A stretch of 64,000 bases of DNA from Xylaria sp. FL1777. Its lineage: Eukaryota > Ascomycota > Sordariomycetes > Xylariales > Xylariaceae. The translations under genes were made by a program, and so were the position numbers. Within the stretch, counting starts at the first letter, position 1. Each line of letters begins with the position of its first letter. The stretch is from NCBI GenBank assembly GCA_022578965.1, contig MU400506.1:868001-932000 (forward strand). Reading direction: 5' to 3'. A model generated the notes under the pieces. It was not told where the DNA came from and ran no database searches. It saw only the letters and a list, made by a program, of their open reading frames with translations. Positions 46,644 to 56,461 of the stretch are shown here, piece by piece.

Positions 46644-48389
46644 TCAATCGAACTCCTTGCCTAACATCATACCTTCGCCCTCACTCTTCAGGTCGGCCAG
46701 GGTCTGTCCAATGCCATGGATCTTGTTTCGTACAGCTTCTTCTCGCTCTGCAATCTCGTTCTCGAATGTGTTTACGATTTCTCGCTTTTCCCTCCGTGCC
46801 TCTTTAAATCGAATCATGATATCTCCGAATCTCTCGAGGAACCAGTCCCCCGACTCTTCCCAGTCAATGACGGACATTTTCGTGAAGAAGTTTACCTGGT
46901 CTGCTTCGTCTTTGGCTAGAAAATGCTCTAATTTTTCCGGCATACTACCTTGAGGCGGCTCGAAGACTGATCGTGCTTCGGCTTGGGCCGGATCAAAATC
47001 GAACTCTTCTTGTTTCAAAGTCTTGTAATCCATAGCCGCCAATGCCCCATCATCGTAATCTAACTCATATGAACGTTTCTTTGTGGCTGATTGGCGCTTC
47101 TCAGGTGAGGACCGAGGCATAGCGCTCTCGCGCAGACCAGCCTTGCCTTTACTGGGTCGAGTGAAGAGCTGTCGATTCACTTGAGTCTTCGCCTTCATAT
47201 TAGTTTTTGTGACAGGCATAGGCGTCGGTTCTCGCTCAACACTGGCATTTTCTGATTCATCTTGGTGACTAATCATGGGCGTATCTGTGTCAGCAAAAAT
47301 AGTTGACCGACGTGGCTGCTGTTCCGGTACTTGCAGTCTGGGTAAGCGCTCCGGCTGCGCTTGCGCTACTTGAGCGGGCTCCTGATGGTTGGGGTTTAGG
47401 TAGACTTGAGGGTTTAGAGGCTGCGGCATGGTAGTAGGATCACCGTCTGGGTAGATAATACGCTCAGGATACGATTCGCGCCTAGTTGGCCGAAGCGGCA
47501 ATGTTTTAGGATGTTGTAGTCTTTTGCCCGATGGTGTCTTTTCTGGAGACGTATTATATGAGCTTTCATCGGCATATGGGTCATGTCCATTATCAGAGAT
47601 GATTTCCTTAAAACCACCACGCTGACCTCTAGCATCCGGGGTCGAAGCGCTTCTGGTGAGACCAGTGAGACCATTTCCATTTTCGTTTCCCATCACATTA
47701 ATCAAGCCATCAGGGCCAACGATGAAGGGAGGCGGTTGATCTGCCCGGTCTAGCTGTCTCGGAGCAAGACGGTGACGTGTACTGTCGTGTGGTTGGTAAC
47801 TTAAAGCAGGATGCCCCTGAATTGGCACTTGGCGATAGGCAAACGGCGCGTTAGCATCAATGTTACTAGTAGTGTCACTAAACGCGGAGCCTTCTATTGT
47901 CGACCCCTCCCAGAAGGGCGCCGGTCTCTTAGATTGCTGTAGGGGTTCGGAAGAGATCGTTTTGCTGCGTGCAAGGTTCACAGACCCATCTCGGGTAAGG
48001 GGATGGGTGGAACGAGAGGATATGGGGATTCGCGCGGCCGTAACGGTCGCTGTGCGCTGGGAATTCGCATGGATTATGGGAGAACGGGAGCGGCCCGGTG
48101 AGGTCTGCTGTGTCGTTGAAGCTTTCGGCTGGGGTATGTTTACGTGGCGCGTCTGTGCCTGTGCCTGTGCCTGCGTCTGTGCCTGTATCTGCGCCTGAGA
48201 CTGCGACTGCGACTGCGACTGAGACTGTGGTGGCGTCTCGAGCTGGCCCGGAGGAGAAGGATCGTAGGTCGCGGCAGGAGCAGAAGTGGCGACACCGGGC
48301 TGGCTGTGGCCAAGCCCCGGATTGTTCGTCACCCAGGCCTGCATCTTCGTCCTGGACTGCTTGAAGAAGGAGGCAGTAGCCGGCGGCAT
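46644..48389 (-). CDS. ECM11-domain protein
   Basis: Intronless, 581 residues. Most of it (1-470) is disordered and rich in Ser, Pro, Gln and Arg, with a Gln-Ser then Gln-Ala/Thr dipeptide expansion at about residues 55-81. The C-terminal part (about 450-581) has DYKTLKQEEFDFDP followed by a helical, charged region with FFTKMSVIDWEESGDWFLE and long coiled-coil-like helices. This matches my memory of the fungal ECM11 C-terminal domain. In budding yeast Ecm11 works with Gmc2 in the central element of the meiotic synaptonemal complex; a meiotic role here is inference. The call rests on the C-terminal pattern only. Confidence 0.6.
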   Translation of the reverse strand: MPPATASFFKQSRTKMQAWVTNNPGLGHSQPGVATSAPAATYDPSPPGQLETPPQSQSQSQSQSQAQIQAQTQAQAQAQTRHVNIPQPKASTTQQTSPGRSRSPIIHANSQRTATVTAARIPISSRSTHPLTRDGSVNLARSKTISSEPLQQSKRPAPFWEGSTIEGSAFSDTTSNIDANAPFAYRQVPIQGHPALSYQPHDSTRHRLAPRQLDRADQPPPFIVGPDGLINVMGNENGNGLTGLTRSASTPDARGQRGGFKEIISDNGHDPYADESSYNTSPEKTPSGKRLQHPKTLPLRPTRRESYPERIIYPDGDPTTMPQPLNPQVYLNPNHQEPAQVAQAQPERLPRLQVPEQQPRRSTIFADTDTPMISHQDESENASVEREPTPMPVTKTNMKAKTQVNRQLFTRPSKGKAGLRESAMPRSSPEKRQSATKKRSYELDYDDGALAAMDYKTLKQEEFDFDPAQAEARSVFEPPQGSMPEKLEHFLAKDEADQVNFFTKMSVIDWEESGDWFLERFGDIMIRFKEARREKREIVNTFENEIAEREEAVRNKIHGIGQTLADLKSEGEGMMLGKEFD

Positions 48390-48796
48390 GTGGACACGAC
48401 GGGACGGGGTTCGACAACCGCAGTGGCGCGGGCAGATAAGAGGTCAACACGACACGACTGTGTCTTGCTTACTTGGGGCTGGTAGGGTCTAGACTACGCG
48501 TTCATGTGGTTGTTGATAGGAGTACGTGTACGATCACGAGAAGTATCATGCCTGTGTGTGTAGATCTGCTATTGGGACTCGAGAGGCTCATAGGTGGTCG
48601 AAGCGAATTGGGTGGACGAGCGAGGTTCGGGCCCAGTGATTAAGTATAGTAGGTGTGTGTTATGGATCATGTTTCCATCCTGCCCAATTCGACGACGAGG
48701 TTGGGTCGCAACATGGACGGCCACGAGTCTGGAAAGATCTGGAAGCACGAGGTGTGTCCGGGGCGCCCGAGCAAGTTCGGATGTGGGATGCGGACA

Positions 48797-48838
48797 GCGG
48801 GATGAGGGATGAGGGATGCGGGATGCGGGATGCGGGAT
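48797..48838. repeat. 7-bp minisatellite, six units
   Basis: Six consecutive units of GCGGGAT or GAGGGAT (48797-48838), about 410 bp upstream of the ECM11-like start codon. Confidence 0.9.
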
Positions 48839-49037
48839 GGTCGATGTTCGAATGGTGGGGAGTTGTTGAGGATGGAAGCCTCGCACATGAGGTCTACGCA
48901 TACATGCTGTCAGTCTGCAAATCCGCATCGCCAGTGGCCCCTGCCTGACCGTGTCATTGCCTGTCTGGGGAAATACACTACACGATCCCTACCTTGGTAC
49001 CTACCTAACCTAGCGCGGTAGTGGGCCTAGCAGATAC

Positions 49038-49100
49038 TGTAGGTACCTCTAGCTACCTAGGTAGCTCATTACCTTGGTACCTAAGTAAGCTAAGTAAGCT
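49038..49100. repeat. TACCTAGGTA / AAGTAAGCT repeat cluster
   Basis: Overlapping short palindromes: AGGTACCT, AGCTACCTAGGTAGCT, TTGGTACCTAA and twofold AAGTAAGCT. It is the densest of about 15 such sites in the window. Confidence 0.75.
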
Positions 49101-49709
49101 CCGTATAGGCTATGGGACACCACCTGGGCACTCTGTCCACACCTCTATTTTTGATGGGTAGGTACTTTAATGTTGGGGCGCACCAGCGGGGGTTACTTTC
49201 TGCACAGGGTACCTCCAATCTCGCCGACTACTGCATCTATCATAGGTCGATGGGACGGATTGAGCAACCTCCTCCAAACACCTTGCACGGCTCGTCGAAT
49301 CGTGTCAAGCGATAGCCTCAACATGCGTTCTCGGTCTCATTGGCTCTCACACCTTCATGTTTGATGAGTTGTCCTGCATACGCCTTCCGACCCCGTGCTT
49401 CGTCGAGCCATTAACATTCCACCTGGCGTCTATCTTATTCTTCAATCCACATTGCAACCCTCCCCGGATCGTTTCATTCGCGCTTGCAACCGTTGGGCAA
49501 CATGTCACGTCGACGGGCTGCAGGTTGAGCTCGAAGAGAGGCGGCCATATATCCTCTCATCGTCCAGACAGGACTCGAGAGACTGTAGGGTCGCTTTAGT
49601 TTTGTTGGTTCCAGCTCCCAGCTCCCCCTCCCTTTCCATTCCGCTCCTCCCGGTCTAATTCGTCCGTCGTGAGGCTTCCCCAGCTCTCGTAGAAGAGCCG
49701 GTATCGCCT

Positions 49710-50747
49710 TCAATTGTCTATCTGTCTGTCGCTTAAGTCTGGGGTGGCCGACTTTGCGATTTGCCCGTCAATTCTCTTCTTCATATAAGAGACTCGTAGC
49801 TGGATGTTGCGTTTGTCTGGGGTTTGGTAAGTATACCCAGGCCCTTGTCTGTAAGTCTCGTATCCCTGGCGAGCATACCATTCTTCCTTCGATGTCTGCT
49901 AGATGTGCTTAATATCACTTACTCTAGACATGACACATCATATAACTCACCACTGGTATCATATTTCCCATCCCCACGTCGATGGACGCTACGTCGCCCG
50001 CCTCGCTCTGCACCTCTTTGGCCATGGTGTCCAGCGCCATCCATTTCCCATTCATAGGTTCTTGCGCCGCTATAGATTCAACTTTGGCCATCGTCCCAGC
50101 GCCATACCCACCCCCTTGTAACACACTTGATATGAAAAGCTGGTGTACCCAAACTGTGTCGGGTGGAAGACCTAATCTCGCATCTTCCTCGGCATCATGG
50201 ACGTCAAGCGCCACATGGCCGACGGGCATGAAGCTTCTGCCAGTTGGCTGCCGCTGCGCGAGCCGTATCTCTGTTGCCGTATCTCGAAGAGGCTCTGTTT
50301 CCTGTAGAACTTGAGTAGGAGTACTCCAACCTGCTGAGGGGTTTATGAACCTTGGGATGTGCCGCGATATGTTGTGCTAGCAGCGTGTTCCGATTCGGAA
50401 CATCTTCCGCCAAAACCTAACCACGGTTAATTTTTTTTACCATCGCGCCAGTGCCGAAGGGCTCGAAGTTAACCTACAGCCCAGTAGAACATCTTTCCTC
50501 CCCTCTTCGCGGAGTCTACCCACTCTGGCACCTCGTTTGCCCTCCATCCGCAGGCCACTCGCTGGTCGTGCATACGTTGTACGTGTTCAGGGCTCAAGTG
50601 GTCCCACGGGATGATCTGCTCGGAAATTTGTTATCTTGAGACAATCGCAATTGAAACACAAGTCGCATATCCTTATCGTTTCAAGCATCCTGTGGTGCTG
50701 TTCAGTTCAAGCCTTACCTCGATCTTGCATGCATGCTTTGACGTCAT
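49710..50747 (-). CDS. GNAT-family N-acetyltransferase (49-nt intron or frameshift)
   Basis: Exons 50747-50718, 50618-50478, 50416-49951 and 49898-49710. Recognisable pieces in order: MTSKHACKIE, IIPWDHLSPEHVQRMHDQRV, ACGWRANEVPEWV, FYWAVLAEDVPN, VGHVALDVHDAEEDARLGL, the acetyl-CoA-binding region VHQLFISSVLQGGGYGAGTM, MNGKWMALDTMAKEV and EEWYARQGYETY. The order fits a fungal GNAT acetyltransferase of about 260-275 residues. The 466-nt third exon is one base out of frame between HIAAHPK and ETEPLRD: either an extra base near 50318-50330 (restoring LEYPTQVLQETEPL) or removal of a 49-nt intron beginning GTTCAT and ending CTACAG cures it. The acceptor substrate is unknown. Confidence 0.65.
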
Positions 50748-51289
50748 GGCTAACCATTAATCGCGACGGGTAGGTATTGTTTCAAGGGTTTTCTTTTCCC
50801 CCTTTTCGTTTGCCTCTCCTTTCTTTTGCTCGTCCCACACCCTCTTGTTGTAGTCTGGTATTTCTGAAATTTGATGTAAGCACAAGTTTCTCGGCCACTG
50901 AGCCATGCTAGCAACCGATTTTCGGACGTGTGACGATTTTACCAGCCTAAGTACCGGTAGCTAAGTTGACCGCGCTTGATGTGTAAGTCCTAATGTGTTA
51001 CGGTAATAATTCCGCATCTTGGCTTTCGACGGCTTTTCTCGGTTTAAGATATCTCTCAATTTCTAATTCTAGGCAGCGCTGCGTAATGTGGTGCACTTCA
51101 TGTCGTCGTTTCATCATAACTTTGGAGCACCCCCGATTATCGGCAAGTCATCTACTCATATGCGTGCGCTAGGGTGGATTCCTGCGCTTCATGACATCTC
51201 GCCTTTGCATGCGATAATTCTCTAACCTGCCTACTTGCATCTAATGTAGGCCTGCAGTTTCTTAGAGTCACCGGGTTCACTTGTAACGT
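50748..51289. other. Intergenic between GNAT and MFS genes
   Basis: About 540 bp holding the GNAT promoter and the MFS 3' flank. Nothing specific recognised. Confidence 0.5.
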
Positions 51290-53618
51290 CTACCGGGAAT
51301 TCTCGGTTATTGTCGCCGCCTTATCAGGCGAGGAGATCCCTATTTGCTGACCTGAATCTTCTGTGACGGCCGGTGAACTCCCCCCTTTTTCGTCTTCCAC
51401 CCGAACATCGATCTTTGGCGCATTCCCTTGTGTGCCCAGCCTAATGAAGGGAGAAATCACGACCCCAGCTGCAGCTAACGCGACTGTAGTTTGGAAAGTC
51501 CTGGTGTACTTGAGCATCGGGTCTGCGATGCCAGCCGGTGTTGACTCGATGGAGCTGAACACTGCTGTCGAAATTCCTAGGACAACCGTGTTCGATAACC
51601 GGATAACCACATTAAAGATTCCTCCCGCTAGCGACTGTTGATGACTCGGAAGTGATTGCAATACATACATCTATGAGAAGTCAATATGATATTCACCCAA
51701 GGGACAAAATAGAGGATTAAAACTCACATTGGCCACATTGAACTGTAGATCTGCACCCGCAACGTTTAAAACAAGCGCAGGAAAAACAAACGCCCAATAA
51801 TTACTATCAGCTTTCATGAAAGAGAATAATAGAGCTGCCGCAAGGTAGCTGACAGCACCGAAGATCATCAAAAGTGTATTGTTAACCTTGTGAAGAATCC
51901 GGCCTGCCAGTATATTCCATAATAACCCAGCTATAGCCATGGGAAGGAGGCGTACGGCAACATTTAAGGTTGATAGTTTCTGGACTTGTTGCATGAAGAA
52001 TGCGATCCAGAACCCAGTGGCCTGGAAGCTCATGTTCCCGAGGAGAACAACGATAATTATCTGAACACCATTAGCAATCGTACATTGATAAAATTCACTT
52101 AAAACACACCAAGCTGAAATTACGGTCTTTCCAGATATGTGGAGGCATCAAGGGTGTGGGGAAGACTCTTTCCCAGAAGACGAAGGCCACCACTACAAGA
52201 CATGTCGTTAGCTATCACCATTTTAAGAGTATTATAGTTAAACCATTTTAAGAAGTATTAAGAAACCTGGAAGTGGCCCCAGGCCGAAAAGGAGAATTTG
52301 CACTTTTGAAGTAGCTAAAGTGGGAAGAAAATGGTCACAAGAATTGCTTACAAAGTACTATACCGACGACAATCAACGCGATCACATGAGCTCGTGACCA
52401 ACCATCTTGGGGGCCGAGCCTGTCCCTGTTTAGCACAACCCATGACACAAGGAGATAACACGTACGTTAGACCAGCAGCAAACATCCCAGTCCCTAGAAT
52501 CGTAAGGACTGTCCCTACATAGTCGAATTGTTTTAATGCGCCCAGCCGTTGCCTCAACGGCGCGCGCTCGAAAGTTTCAACATTGGGCACGGCCCAAAAG
52601 GCAAAAACGGTGAAGACGGCCCAGATAATAGACAACAATATAAACGCGGCGCGCCAGTTGAAGAGTTGCGTCGCAACGCCGCAAAGGATGGTGCCAAACA
52701 CGAACCCCAGCGGATTCCCGGCGCTGAAGGACGAAAACGCGGCATTTTTACGCTTCGAAGGAGTCGCATATGCAGCGCCCACTACAATGCTTGGAGTTAG
52801 TAACTCTGACATAAGTGCGCTGTCTGAATAGTTCGGAACATGATAAGCTCCCAGGGCATGAAGTTGACCTGAAAAGGAGATATATGTTCTCTGAAAGTCT
52901 CCAAACAATAATAAAACGACTCCGAGAAATTGCTTACAGATCCCAATCGCGGGCGGCACAACCATCGCCGCGGGAATACCCAGGACGCCACACACAATCA
53001 GTAACCAGAACGGGTTCTGCGCGAATGCTACGATGAGCGAGAACAGGCTAAAGCCCGCCATGCCCGTGATGAACATCGCCTTGCGGCCTAGCAAGTCGGC
53101 TAGTTGGCCAAGCGCAAGCTGGAATGCGCCTGCAACCAGTCTGTGTGAATCTTGTATGTCAGCTGTTTGCCGCGACCAGTTATCAGAAAACCGAAAGCGT
53201 GTCATGAGAAAAGAGGAGGAACCACGCACGAAGTCGAAGCACTAATCCACGAAATTTGGCCCTGTGTCATATGCAAGTCCAACGACACGGGGACCGTAAT
53301 GATGAGCGCCGTGCCAGCGAGGAAGGCCGAGGAAGCCGTCGCCACCGTCGCCTGCGTCACGAAGGCGATCTCCTGCAGGGTGTTCTTGAAGCATTCTGGC
53401 CGCGGCCCAAAGCTCGTCGTGATCCTCTCGAGCTGCGACACGTCGAGCTCCTCGGCATCGCCAGCGCCAGCGCCGTCGGCGGCGGCACCTCCCATCGTCT
53501 TCAGATGTTCTCCTGCTTTCGAGGTAAAGCTGGCCGAGCTCTGCGACGTCTGCCCATCGACTCCGTGCCTCGGCGACACTTCTGTTGAATCGGGAATCTG
53601 CTCCGCTGGGTTCGCCAT
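51290..53618 (-). CDS. MFS transporter, DHA2/aminotriazole-resistance-like
   Basis: Eight exons: 53618-53230, 53140-52938, 52781-52466, 52425-52352, 52302-52267, 52192-52110, 52060-51728 and 51670-51290, giving 604 residues in frame throughout. After a disordered N-terminus (about 1-80) come multiple membrane helices. MFS motif A is GQLADLLGRK, followed by PPAIGILGAAYATPSKRKNA, FSAGNPLGFVFG and the C-terminal LPSHQQSLAGGIFN, all typical of fungal drug:H+ antiporter-2 proteins annotated as aminotriazole resistance proteins. It probably exports small organic compounds across the plasma membrane; the substrate is unknown. The 36-nt fifth exon is a micro-exon inside a membrane helix and is the least certain part. 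The tail after about 560 is hydrophilic. Confidence 0.82.
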
Positions 53619-54954
53619 TTCCCCAGCGCAGCCGCCTTATAACAATATCTCGTCTCCTCCCAACAGGCGGTCAAACATACCTGCTGCGGATGCTTAGCGC
53701 CGATAGAGCCACAAAGAGGGCGAGGACCAATCAATGGATCGTGAGAAGAGACATGGAGGAAATTGGACGCAGCGGCATTGAGTCGAGCTTTATAAGGCTT
53801 ACCGATCACAATAACAGTGCGTGATCGTCGAGATTCTAGATTCATTGGCTCATCTAACACTACTACCTAGCTTGGAGCCAATCTCTGGACGTGGGGCGTA
53901 ATCACGTAGGGACCTATATCGGAATTATGTGATGAGGGTAAGAAGTTGGGTATTCAGTCTCTCTTCCTTTGTCCCCCGCATTTGATAGCTTCAGGCGAAT
54001 TGGCGACTTCAGCAACCCATTTCCCAATCTCTTCAAGACGTGCCAGCACTAGCTAGTATCAACCACATAACACGGAAGATATACTAGAAAAAAACATGCT
54101 GCAATCTGCTCTCAGGTTAGTGCTTCCTGCATATCCGTAGGAATGTGGGATGCAGCTGTTGTCCCACTTAGTCCCGGCAGACAATGTCTTACTTACATAG
54201 TATACACCGCTTGACTGACCACTTTTGTGCCTCGAAAAAAAAAAAAGGTCGAGTATCGCACCTAATTTAACAATAGCTTGAACGACCTAGGGTGCATAGG
54301 ATTTCTCCGAGAAATGGTAATTATGGGGGGCTTCAGCATCCTAATTCCACCGATCAATTACACTTGTGGAAGACGTGTGTGAATACTTTGAAAAAGTCTA
54401 TTCAAATCACCGAAATTAATGTTAGTAGAGCTGCAGTAGCTTAGTATTCAGAGTAAATGACATGGACTATATGTACCATCATATCTTAGACACTGCTAAT
54501 CGATTTGTCACATGGGAAGATCAAGAATTTAACAAATTAGTGTAAATTCTTTACATGAGCCGAAGCCGCACGCCAAGTTGTCTGGCCTCATTGTCTTACC
54601 CTCGATCTACATGAAACTCAACGATACGCCCTAATAGGATGGAGTGGGGTCACATGCAGTGATGATTACTTACCTACCTACCTACTGGGAACGACTTGAC
54701 TTGTTCAATTGGCTGCTTAAATCTTTAATGGAAGCCGAACTGCGCCGTCGTTAGAAGACGACTGACTGTACAGTAACCAAAAAAACAAAACAAAACATAC
54801 TACAGCATCGGTGAAAATGTCTCGCATCTAAGAGGCGGCAAACGCATACCTAATTTCCTATGTAAGTAAATAGGTATACCCCAGCCTTTCCTCCTTCGCT
54901 GTAGCCGCCAGCCAATACTACAGAGATGGATGGCATGGCTGGTGGTCTGGTCCA
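53619..54954. other. Intergenic, 1.3 kb
   Basis: MFS promoter and 3' flank of the aldolase-family gene. An A13 run lies near 54235 and ACTTACCTACCTACCTAC near 54669-54686. No gene seen. Confidence 0.5.
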
Positions 54955-55927
54955 TCACAGGTCCAGCGCATTCACATACAGCGGCGACACCTTGACCTCG
55001 CGCACCCAGAGATCCCACGGCCGCTGCACGGTCCCGGCATTCGTCGCGTAGCTGTCCTCGGCCTGCCGCGCCGTGAGGTAGACGAGGCCGTCGTCGGGAC
55101 CGGCCCCGGACCCGGCGTACGCGCGCTCGATCGCCAGCGCGTCCGACTGCACCCGCGCGTTGAGCTGCGTGTACACGGCCTGGAACACGGCGCTCTCGAT
55201 GGAGGTGGTGCAGACGGTGAAGCCGTGGCTGCGCATCAGCGCGACGGAGTAATCCGGCAGATCCTCCTTGTCCTTGTCCTTCTCCTTGTCCTTCTCCTCG
55301 CCTGCCGAGAATTCCGCCGCGAGAGCCGCGCCCAGACGGACGTTGCGGACGAGGAGGTCCTGGGAGTCGTTGCTGGCGTAGTATCTCGAGATGTCGAAGA
55401 CGGGGACCCTGGTGCCTAACATCCTCCTCCTCCCGTCAATGCTTTCAGTCCTGTGCGTGTGTGTACCAGGATAAAAAAAAAAGAAAAAAAGAAAGAAAAG
55501 AAATCATGCTGTGAGCGAGCGAGCGAGCGAGCTAGTTAGCCAACCTACCCAAGAACCCCGCCATATGGATCGACGACTTCAGCGGGACGTCGCTGATGCT
55601 GTAGGGTATCACGGCCGGCGAGTGACTATGCACGACGGCGCCGATCCCCGGGAACCGCTTGTAGATCTCGGAGTGGATGTAGCGCTCGATGAAGCCGCCG
55701 GGAGCGTCGGGGTCGACCGGCGATGCGTCTGCGACGTAATACTCTACTATGTCGCTGGGGGAAGACACGAGGCCCGGCGCCATGTTACGGGACATGAAGA
55801 AGGTCGAGTCGTTGTTGGGGTTCCGCACCGAGAGGTGTCCGTATGCGTCGAGCACGGCATTGTTGTGGAGGATGTGCAGGGCGTGGATGAAGGTGGCGAA
55901 TAGTTGGTTGAGGTTTACGGACATCAT
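54955..55927 (-). CDS. Class II aldolase/adducin-family protein
   Basis: Exons 55927-55549 and 55415-54955 give 279 residues. Motifs in order: AYGHLSVRNPNN, FFMSRNMAPG, the GGFIERYIHSEIYKRFP helix, VVHSHSPAVIPYS with the paired metal-ligand His, HMAGFLG-TRVPVFDI, LLVRNVRLGAALA and MRSHGFTV, which brings the third metal His. The family includes fuculose/ribulose-phosphate aldolases and epimerases using a divalent metal; many fungal members have no known substrate. An unusual Lys/Asp/Glu-rich insert (KDKEKDKDKED) lies where other members bind compactly. The intron (133 nt) contains five GAGC repeats and an A/AG-rich stretch. The acceptor GTTAG at 55416 gives the conserved FLG-TRVP junction. Confidence 0.82.
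55513..55532. repeat. (GAGC)5 microsatellite
   Basis: Five perfect GAGC units inside the single intron of the aldolase-family gene. Confidence 0.9.
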
Positions 55928-56461
55928 CTTGGCACGGCGATAATTGTTCACTCACATGGAAAAGTACTGCTACTCACCACATGTGTTTGAGGGGGTGATT
56001 TGGAGAGGGTTTCTCGTTATTCCCAAATAAAACGCCGTGATTGATAATCCAGGGATTGTATGCGATCTCCGGCCAATACTGCATATAAACCCCTCTAGTA
56101 ATTCTGGGTATGTGGTAGGGAGGGGCGTATAGTCTCCAACAGCCTACGACGGGCCTATCAGTTTCGCGAGATTTACATCGATTAAGCTTCGGTCCCGTGG
56201 GGTAGCTTCATCACGACTATTCTCGGGTGGTGTAGTGAGTAGAGCTGTGCTTGACTGGGGGTGGTCACACTGTGGCTTCTTCTTCACACAATGTACCAAA
56301 TGATATTAGATCTGAGATGTGTATGGTTGTGAAGCGTACTCTCAAGATTATGTGAAAGTCTGACAGTTGGTCGCCTCACGATACAGAGTGTCGTATTCTA
56401 CACCTCAAAGACACATGTCTGATATGTCTGATCTAAATAGCTGAAATCTGGTATTTTGCCT
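55928..56461. other. Intergenic between aldolase-family gene and UTP21
   Basis: About 530 bp; promoter of the aldolase-family gene and 3' flank of UTP21. Nothing specific recognised. Confidence 0.5.

Larger units (their letters stand above)
48390..49709. other. Intergenic with minisatellite and CCTAGG cluster
   Basis: 5' flank of the ECM11-like gene on the left and 3' flank of the GNAT gene on the right. It contains the 7-bp repeat at 48797-48838 and a dense group of ACCTAGGT/AAGTAAGCT units at about 49000-49100. No gene recognised. Confidence 0.5.
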
